Of a stretch of DNA of 64,000 bases, positions 58,701 through 64,000 are shown one piece after another. This DNA comes from Diadema setosum. Taxonomy: Eukaryota; Echinodermata; Echinoidea; Diadematoida; Diadematidae. The DNA lies in the NCBI RefSeq assembly GCF_964275005.1, contig NC_092699.1, positions 17,536,901 through 17,600,900 of the forward strand, read 5' to 3'. The notes under the pieces were generated by a model. The model was not told the origin of the DNA, did no database searches, and saw only the letters and a list, made by a program, of their open reading frames with translations. The translations under genes were made by a program, and so were the position numbers. Each line of letters opens with the position of its first letter. Positions within the stretch are counted from its first letter, which is position 1.

Positions 58701-61126
58701 GCTGGTGGACACAAGAACAGGCGGTAAAACTGCAAGGTCACATCATTTTGCACATGCAATGTTTGTGTCATGCAATGTTTGTGTCATGCAATGTTTGTTG
58801 TGATACATGGCAGGTGTGCAGTGGAAACTTTAGAGAGTTAAGTTGTTCCCAAACAAGGCACAGCCCTGTGAATATCTGGGTCCACAACAAGCATCCTACA
58901 GGTGCATTACCTTTTCGAAGACTAGTGAGATGACGCCGATCAGCCTCTCCTCCGTGTCGATGGGAAGCTTTTGAGCCTGCTCCACCAGCTTCGTGAACCT
59001 CTGGGGCGTGAGCTTGTTGAGTATACTTTTGAAGTTGCGGAACAATTCCTGCAAAGGACACAGAATGGGCATAAAGTTAATTCATATATTCAATCACACT
59101 GGGATAATCAAAGAACATCAAAATGTGAAAACTGACCCCAAATTTGGTCTTGGCACCAACCGCAGGAAATTCAAACATAAAAAACCTTCACAGTTCGCAC
59201 CGCATTCCACCATCGGAGAGCTCTGAAGGTTGGTGACCAATTATTCAGAATTCCAAGTGCTCCAAGAGCACTCCTGAGCTTAGCCTCAAGGGGGAGCATG
59301 ACTTTAGAGCGCTCCACGGCATGAATGTCTGTTCACAGAGAGTTCAGAGGGGTTCAGGTGCACTCCTGGAGCACTCTAAAAACGCCCTGAATAAAATGGC
59401 ATCAATACTCACATCAGTCTTGTCTTCCTCCCCACCTCTCGCCTCTTCACGCTTGTGGACGGGCTTCCAGGCCTTCTCCGTCGTGTTGAGCTTGGTCTCC
59501 ACGGCTGGCGAGGCCCTCTGGATGACCTTGATGTGCTCCCTGGATGCCCTCTTACCCGGGCCTTGCTGGTAGTTGGGTGCCTTGCCCTGAGCAGCCACAT
59601 GGAAAATCAGGATGGATGGGAGAACAACAGATTGGGTAAAAAATCAAATCAAATTTGGTATTTCTCAGCTTCATTTTCATTATTACTATTCTGCAAAAGA
59701 TGAAGATGATTCTATCACCTACTTGATGTGCATATATAAAGATAGACAGCTAGAGAGAAAATCTCACCTACTCCCATGCATTTTATGCTCATCATTCTGA
59801 AGAGATACATCATCAGATTCAACATTTACAACCTACAGCTCTCAGAATGATGGTAGCTTTTAGCATTGTGGTGCAAATACTATTGCAGTGAGGAAATATC
59901 CAACACAAAATTAGCATAAACTCTGTTGATATTAAATTCACTGTATGACAAACTTCTTTTATTCTTTTAAAAGCAAATGTTCAAGTTTTCCCAAGAAGAT
60001 GTTACAACAGTGGCATTAAATAAAACATCAAAATGCTTCACTTCTGACATTACATCAAACTGGTAAATTACAATACCTAAATGCAAGGTCAATAGGTAAC
60101 CCCACCCCCTTATATCACATGTCCATCAACGAATAGGAGGACAGATTCATGTTATGTTGACACAAAGCCTTTAAATATTATGTATACCATGGGCAAGGCC
60201 TCTCCAATGCATCACTTTCAAATCGAGTAATGGCCGAGAAGCCATTTTCAAATCGAGTAATGGCCGAGAAGCCATGTCTTTGGCCCTCGCCTGCCTCACC
60301 TGTGTCCGAGGGGACTTCATGAAGTGAGGCATGAAGTCTGTCCCCTTGGAGCTGATGCCCGTGTTAACGCTGAGGCCGATGGGACGAACATCCGCCTTCA
60401 AGGAGTCAAATTAGAAGACACAGTTGAAAGTCATGCAATTCTGAGTGCTACTTTTAATACAACTCTAAGAGCCAACTCGAATGGATTAATCCAAACAAGA
60501 GCAAGCCCCAAGAAATCAAGATAAACTCCCTATTGTGATTTTTCTACCATAAATTAGCAGTGGGTAATATACTATCCCTATGCTGTTTTGTACCAAATCA
60601 AAAATTCATGCAGGGATGTAACAATTCATAGATAATAATAATCAAGCTTCATTTTGATACCTCAAACTGTTCTCAAGATATGTTGTCAAAAAAAAAAAAT
60701 TGGTTACGGATGGACAGACAAACAGGTGGACAACCTGATAACATAATGCCTCCACTGGCACTTTGTGGTAGAGGCACAGAATGCAGAGGTATTGAATGGA
60801 ATTTCCCTTTCTGTTCATTTTGTGAAGAAGTTACTCCTTCACAACCACGGAACGGCACAAAATTTGTGTACTTTTATCATACATAAATTTTCAAAATAGG
60901 AGAATCACAGTCTCTTGACCACAGACATTGGCAAAGAGAAAATGCCGTAATCCAACGTTTGGAATAACTGCTGTATCTAAACCAGTATCTGTACTCACTT
61001 TCTCAAGCACAATGTCAGGAATGTTAGGAAGCCCGTCTGGTTTGTCGGTGCACCCTTTCTGGAATTGCAGAAGGAAGTCGCGATCATACTGTTTCTTGCC
61101 CTCTGGATTGACAGGGCTCCACTGAT
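42923..61126 (-). CDS. EIF4G: Eukaryotic translation initiation factor 4 gamma, C-terminal ~947 codons
   Basis: Scaffold of the cap-binding complex eIF4F, joining cap-bound eIF4E, the helicase eIF4A and eIF3. Eighteen exons on the minus strand: 61126-60999, 60395-60300, 59586-59413, 59048-58911, 58067-57864, 57057-56821, 55786-55682, 55286-55038, 54132-53933, 53535-53360, 53006-52891, 52086-51917, 50098-49894, 48647-48549, 46212-46057, 44885-44804, 44170-44024, 43086-42923. Each has AG and GT borders, and the codon phases carry through to TAA at 42925-42923. Order: eIF4E-binding motif, MIF4G, linker, MA3, W2, as in animal eIF4G1/3. The exon at 61126 starts inside a codon, so more 5' exons, including any PABP-binding part, exist. 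Vertebrate type 1 and 3 cannot be told apart here. Introns are packed with MITEs. Confidence 0.97.
43196..43335. mobile_element. Partial MITE, ACTGTAAAAGTGGA family
   Basis: The right half ends in ATATCCACTTTTACAGTA and contains CATGAAATTCATC and CCCGGCC, shared with the fuller copy at 45068-45263. The left arm is degraded. Lies in the last eIF4G intron. Confidence 0.5.
45068..45263. mobile_element. MITE with TACTGTAAAAGTGGA ends
   Basis: Left TACTGTAAAAGTGGA (45068) and right TCCACTTTTACAG (ending 45263) are inverted. TGTGGAA and TTCCACA continue the pairing inside. Related copies lie at 43196-43335 and 49637-49838. TA-type ends suggest a mariner-like MITE. Confidence 0.6.
45400..45979. mobile_element. 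GTCCCCGCCG-ended element with ~140 bp tandem repeats
   Basis: Ends GTCCCCGCCGG (45400) and CGGCGGGGAC (ending 45979) are inverted. Inside are three tandem units (45413-45569, 45570-45710, 45711-45845), each starting GTAGCATTTTG or similar and running through AGGTCAAAGGTCA-like sequence and TCTGTGT(A/T)GAAGTTT. After them come GGAC/AGAC microsatellite sequence and a hairpin near the right end. Lies in an eIF4G intron. Superfamily unknown to me. Confidence 0.7.
46706..47854. mobile_element. Foldback MITE family A, copy split by another element
   Basis: TTAA flanks both ends (46702-46705 and 47855-47858). The halves 46706-46985 and 47759-47854 match the uninterrupted copy at 6644-7134. The gap is filled by the element at 46990-47754. 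Confidence 0.75.
46990..47754. mobile_element. TTAA-flanked G/C-tract foldback element (family D), copy 1
   Basis: TTAA lies on both sides (46986-46989 and 47755-47758). The ends CCCTAAAGGGGCTGGGC and GGCCCTTTTAGGG are inverted, and GGCGGATTCCGCC-type palindromes with long G and C runs sit near both ends. Interior marks are GAGATCTCGGCC and GCGCGAAACGTCGAGG. TTAA with CCCTA ends is typical of piggyBac-like elements. It is inserted in a family A element, and the unfilled TTAA can be seen at 7031-7034. Confidence 0.75.
48435..48466. repeat. ATGCCTCC/GGAGGCAT hairpin motif
   Basis: Short inverted pair ATGCCTCC ... GGAGGCAT. Similar pairs lie at 50545-50577, 60747-60776 and 62985-63016. Probably the degraded end of a dispersed element. 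Confidence 0.4.
48923..49336. mobile_element. hAT-like MITE with CTTGCCCG hairpins
   Basis: The left end CAGGGTGCTACATA (48923) and the right end TATGTAGCACCCTA (ending 49336) are inverted. CCTGAA flanks both sides (48917-48922 and 49337-49342), extendable to 8 bp with one mismatch. Inside, CACTTGCCCG and CGGGCAAGTG occur several times in both orientations. CAGGG ends and a short duplication fit hAT. Lies in the eIF4G intron between the MA3 and W2 exons. Confidence 0.65.
49637..49838. mobile_element. MITE with TACTGTAAAAGTGGA ends, third copy
   Basis: Left TACTGTAAAAGTGGACATC and right GATGTTTTGCG-side sequence ending CCACTTCTACAGTA (plus strand) are inverted. A poly-T run lies inside. Confidence 0.55.
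49894..53006 (-). CDS. EIF4G: eIF4G exons encoding the MA3 domain
   Basis: Exons 53006-52891, 52086-51917 and 50098-49894 give the second HEAT domain, which contacts eIF4A. Landmarks are [19 protein letters not shown] joined to [11 protein letters not shown], then [45 protein letters not shown] and [15 protein letters not shown]. They match the human domain (KSKAIIEEYLHLND, EDMEIDIPHVWLYLAEL, LLLEILGLL). The fit across exon joins is exact in phase. Confidence 0.95.
51132..51858. mobile_element. Family D foldback element, copy 2
   Basis: TTAA flanks both ends (51128-51131 and 51859-51862). Ends CCCTATTCTAACTGGG and the exact inverse CAGTTAGAATAGGG. Near both ends lies GGGTCAATTTGACCC in G/C runs, instead of the GCGGATTCCGC of the other copies. 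Interior CAGATCTCGGCCGCC and GGCGCGAAACGTCGAGG show it is the same family. Inside an eIF4G intron. Confidence 0.75.
52757..52795. repeat. Poly-A tract of about 38 bases
   Basis: A long A homopolymer in an eIF4G intron. The AAATC repeat at 52650-52664 may be the tail of a separate retroelement fragment. Confidence 0.8.
53360..55286 (-). CDS. EIF4G: eIF4G linker exons between MIF4G and MA3
   Basis: Exons 55286-55038, 54132-53933 and 53535-53360. The first begins [19 protein letters not shown], the conserved continuation of the MIF4G domain, then has [11 protein letters not shown], a short motif kept in animal eIF4G. The second is rich in Ser and Gly and holds [13 protein letters not shown], matching LNRFSAL in human. 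The third is charged with an [10 protein letters not shown] run, likely disordered and a possible phosphorylation target, as the interdomain linker is in vertebrates. Introns between them hold no further exon that I can see. Confidence 0.93.
55484..55669. mobile_element. Tigger/pogo-like MITE
   Basis: Ends CAGTGCACTCCCGTTATAAC (55484) and GTTATAACGGGAGTCCACTG (ending 55669) are inverted with about two mismatches, flanked by TA on each side (55482-55483, 55670-55671). Several GTTATAACGAA units lie inside. A TA duplication with CAGT ends and this type of TIR fits Tc1/mariner, Tigger branch. Inside an eIF4G intron, close to the exon ending at 55682. Confidence 0.75.
55682..59048 (-). CDS. EIF4G: eIF4G exons encoding the MIF4G (HEAT-1) domain
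   Basis: Exons 59048-58911, 58067-57864, 57057-56821 and 55786-55682 make the HEAT-repeat domain that binds eIF4A, and in animals also RNA and eIF3-linked contacts. Landmarks in order are [52 protein letters not shown], the charged helix ahead of [34 protein letters not shown] and [12 protein letters not shown]. All correspond to consecutive blocks of the human domain. Exons 1, 2 and 3 of the group end in phase 0, so several introns fall between codons. Confidence 0.96.
57608..57833. mobile_element. MITE with TACTGTATACGCCATATA ends
   Basis: Left TACTGTATACGCCATATA and right TATATGGTGTATACGGTA are inverted. GGGACTTCCC-like and CGGGAATCATCC blocks continue the pairing. About 226 bp, non-coding, in an eIF4G intron only ~31 bp from the exon end at 57864. 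Probably mariner-like. Confidence 0.6.
60207..60275. repeat. Short direct duplication
   Basis: TTCAAATCGAGTAATGGCCG and the following GAGAAGCCAT occur twice in tandem about 31 bp apart, just inside the intron after the exon ending at 60300. Confidence 0.8.
60999..61126 (-). CDS. EIF4G: eIF4G exon with the eIF4E-binding motif
   Basis: The exon encodes [13 protein letters not shown], a match to the Y-x(4)-L-hydrophobic motif by which eIF4G grips the dorsal face of eIF4E, followed by [15 protein letters not shown], which corresponds to KPEGLPHISDVVLDK in human eIF4G1. The acceptor is TTTGCAG before 61126 and the donor GTGAGTAC follows 60999. The next two exons (60395-60300 and 59586-59413) carry the low-complexity stretch before the core and the conserved TEKAWKP. 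Confidence 0.95.
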
Positions 61127-62162
61127 CTGCAAAGTTCAGAAGGAACAACAAAAATTTTTATGCTTAAAAAGAAGACCCGAGGACACGACGAAGATGCTTG
61201 CGTTGAAGGAATCGGTGAAATAGCTGGCAAGCAGGGCAAATGGAGTACGGTGGTACACGTATGTGTTGAGGAAAGTGTTAAAACAAGGATGACCAAAGGT
61301 ATGAGAGTAGTTGCTGCGAGTGTGAGGTAAATCCGGCCACTCTAGTCATCGCAGACATATCCAGATCAAAAATGGATGATGGCAAATTTGACTGCTGCAC
61401 GAGTTGACTAGGACGCCTCTGCTTCTCATGCAATTACTCTTCACCCTTCTCTTTACCCTTCATTTATATTTGGTGAAGTTCTCTGATCCTGACCACAGAA
61501 GAAATATATATTTCCAACCTCTTCTAATCTATTCCACTAAATAACATTGTTGTTTGACATATGTAATAGAATTTGAGGCCAGAAAATGGCCAATCATATC
61601 AACTTGCTGGCTTTGGCTTTGACCTTTGAGCTTTTACCTACGTTAATTCAGGCACCTCATTGATTATTTCTAATGTTCTTAACGGATATTGTTACCACTG
61701 GAGATTACTAGCTGAAGTGATGTCTGGAAAATAGCATTTTAACCAAAACACTGGGACCTTTACCTTGCTATCACCATAATGTCCGGGTGAACTTTCATAC
61801 AACTATCCACCAACTAACATTACTACTGGATATTCCCAGCTGAACTAGACTTTACATCACATCTTCTTGTTGTTGTTGTTGTTGTTGCTGCTGCTTAAGT
61901 AGTGATCTTTGACCTTTGACAATGACCTTTCAGCTTTCATTTCAAAAAACTAATTTCCCTTTATTTCTACCCTTCCTATTAAATCATATTACTACTGGAC
62001 ATTACTAGATAAAGTTAAAGCTGAGCATTGCCAATTTAAGCCAGAGTTCAGAGGTCTTTGATTACTGGCTCATGTAAAGTTTGACCCAAATCTAATCAGT
62101 GTAGCTTTACCAAATCTTGCATACCAGGACCAGGTTTCATGAAACTTATTGAGCGAAGATTC
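61127..62162. other. eIF4G upstream intron, no exon recognised
   Basis: AT-rich sequence with a TTG microsatellite at 61867-61890. It lies 5' of the first eIF4G exon found here. No frame matches the N-terminal eIF4G region that I know. Confidence 0.4.
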
Positions 62163-62166
62163 TTAA

Positions 62167-62927
62167 CCCTAATCAGGCTGGGCTTTTTTGGCTATGCTAT
62201 ATTGTGGGGGGGGGGGGGGGGGGGGGGGGGGGGGTGGGGCGGATTCCGCCCCCCCCCCCCCCCCTTCCTTCAGATCTCGCCTATGGAACGTGTGATCGCG
62301 CCGAAAATCGGCACATGCGACGCCATTTTATATTAATTAATTATTTTAATTTATGCATGAAATCAGTTTTGGGCTCTAAATCACTTATTAATGCTCTAAT
62401 TAAGCTAATTTCTTTTTTAAAATGTTTCTTGTATCATTCTCCTGAGACATAGGATAAAAAAAAAAATCTGTATCGAAATTAATTTCTTATGTATTTGATT
62501 GTTTTTTGAATTTCTTATGTATTTCTTTGTTTTTCGACCTTTTGTTTTTGTTTGTTTTTTGGCCAAAATTTGTCACAGACATTTTTCGAAGCTTTATTAT
62601 GCTAAAACAAATTAATTTCCTCCATTCTAAGTCAAGATATGAATTTTTATGTGAATCAATTGAAAAAACACAATTTGCATTGGATTTGTACACAAAATCA
62701 TGTTTTGGAGCAATTTTGGGGTTGACAAATTTTTTTCGAACGGGCGTCGCGTCAAAACGGTACGCGCGGGCGCAACAATTTTGGTCTCAAAAGTTGCGCG
62801 ATACTTGAAAGAAAAAAGTCATGAAACATCGTGGCGGGAGCTTATCGCGCTGCGGAGATATTGCGCGAAACGTCTAGGGGGGCGGATTCCGCCCCCCCCC
62901 CCCCCCCCCCCCCCAGCCTGATTAGGG
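62167..62927. mobile_element. Family D foldback element, copy 3
   Basis: TTAA flanks both ends (62163-62166 and 62928-62931). Ends CCCTAATCAGGCTGGG and the exact inverse CAGCCTGATTAGGG. Both ends have GGCGGATTCCGCC in long G/C runs. Interior AGATCTCGCC and TTGCGCGAAACGTCTAGG tie it to copies 1 and 2. Confidence 0.75.
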
Positions 62928-62931
62928 TTAA

Positions 62932-64000
62932 ATCACAATCAATGATCTGTGGGATGGACAGATAGATGGACAATCTGAATACATTTGCCTCTGACACCCT
63001 TTGAAGTGGAGGCATTAAAACAAAGAATGACTGTGAGAAAAGACATACACACTGTTGTAGTGTTTACTACAGTATACTTCCTTATCTGGCATATTCTCAT
63101 TAGATGGCTTTTTTTTTTCTCACAGGCCTGGTACAAAATACACCAAAGTAATTATTCAATTTCACAGTAACCAAAACTGCAAAAATTTAGCATCTTTGAA
63201 ATGCAGTGGTAATATGTGCAATAGGCATTACTTTCTAAATGTACAATGTAACAAAAAAAATAGACACGACTGGGTCCAAAAGTGCTTATACACTGGAAAT
63301 CTCCAGCTTAGTGTCACTTGAATTACACCAATGAACATAATCTGAAAGCATTGTGCCTGATATGAGCTTCTGCATACTCTCCCACTGCTGTGCACACTCA
63401 AAAAGTCCAGCAAATAATACAGAGTTACACTCTGGCAGAGACAGCTTTCATCAGTGCCTTCTCCCATAAATGAAAGTTGATGAAATGATGGCTCGAAGAG
63501 GTAATGAGGAAGATCAGTTTTGAACTACTCAAATAGTGATTATTGCTATTGATTTTACTACTAAATCATCCACACAATTAACTAACAACTGAAAGGAAGG
63601 AAAAAATAATGCAAAAAGAATATGTACACTGGATCTTTCTGTGACAAGTTTGAGTAAACACAAACAGGGGAAGAGCTACCAGGATCTTAAATAGGAATCA
63701 CAACACTCCTTTCAGGGTCCCGTTTTATAAAACTTATCAAAAACAAGTTACGATAGTTGTTAAAAGCTACTGAAATCCTTGCAGCTGATTGGCTGAGAGC
63801 ATATTTGTCATAGAAATGTGGCAGTTGCTACTGATAACAAGTTATATGAAACAGGAGCCCGAACAGTACTCCAAGGAAATCTATGTGACCTAACAGCAAA
63901 AGAATCAACCACCATGTCAGCACTGCAATCATTCCATTGCACGAGACCTGCCGATCAAGGGACAAGCATATAGCAATCCCTGCTCCGCCAATGCCATCGT
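62932..64000. other. No exon recognised; small hairpin repeat
   Basis: GGAC microsatellite sequence and a GCCTC...GGAGGC pair lie at 62952-63016. The remainder up to the MITE at 63715, and the end of the window, show no domain-bearing frame. It may be eIF4G intron. Confidence 0.35.
63715..63860. mobile_element. Short MITE with GGGTCCCGTTTTATAAAAC ends
   Basis: Left GGGTCCCGTTTTATAAAACT and right AGTTATATGAAACAGGAGCCC are inverted with several mismatches, and TTATCA / TGATAA follow inside. About 146 bp, non-coding. Confidence 0.5.

Noticed and set aside
60891-61151. An ATG at 61151 as the start of eIF4G.
   Set aside because: A splice acceptor precedes 61126, the codon is split there, and animal eIF4G has long sequence before the eIF4E-binding motif.
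63390-63470. A further 5' exon of eIF4G on the minus strand.
   Set aside because: The short frame has no similarity that I recognise to the N-terminal part of eIF4G and lacks convincing splice sites on both sides.

Overview
The window looks like nuclear DNA of a deuterostome, most likely an echinoderm and probably a sea urchin. It is AT-rich with large introns, and it carries a tRNA-headed SINE whose body resembles the Deu domain, an L2/CR1-type LINE, a DIRS-type tyrosine-recombinase retroelement, two orphan rhodopsin-type receptors of a kind that is expanded in echinoderms, and many TTAA- or TA-flanked foldback elements. No search could be run, so the taxonomic call is an inference.

Layout. 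1-4645: an L2/CR1-like LINE, cut by the window edge, split by a 2.06 kb Harbinger-like non-autonomous transposon that itself contains a mariner-like foldback element. 4646-10100: gene-poor, with microsatellites, a LINE 3' end and two foldback elements. 10208-11359: an intronless-coding class A GPCR on the plus strand. 11.4-26.2 kb: gene-poor, with two SINEs, a hAT-like element, foldback arrays, a hairpin minisatellite and TTAA-flanked foldback elements. 26237-27355: a close GPCR paralogue on the minus strand. 27539-33040: a DIRS-like element that looks whole, just upstream of the second receptor. 33-42.9 kb: no recognisable gene, one very clean palindromic element, and a long AT microsatellite. 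42923-61126: the C-terminal ~947 codons of translation initiation factor eIF4G on the minus strand in 18 exons whose splice phases all agree. 61.1-64 kb: further upstream eIF4G sequence with no exon that I can recognise.

The eIF4G exons encode, in order, the eIF4E-binding motif, the MIF4G/HEAT-1 domain, a linker, the MA3 domain and the W2 domain. The 5' exons lie outside the window or were not recognised. The two GPCRs are convergent paralogues nearly identical from TM2 to TM6 and divergent at the N-terminus and C-terminal tail.

No new multi-gene system is visible. The most unusual signal is in the repeats. Three copies of a TTAA-flanked, G/C-tract-bearing foldback element have terminal arms that match each other inside each copy but differ between copies. 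Several unrelated elements consist of short units repeated in one orientation and then inverted. A ~140 bp tandem repeat carrying perfect AGGTCA direct repeats sits in an eIF4G intron.
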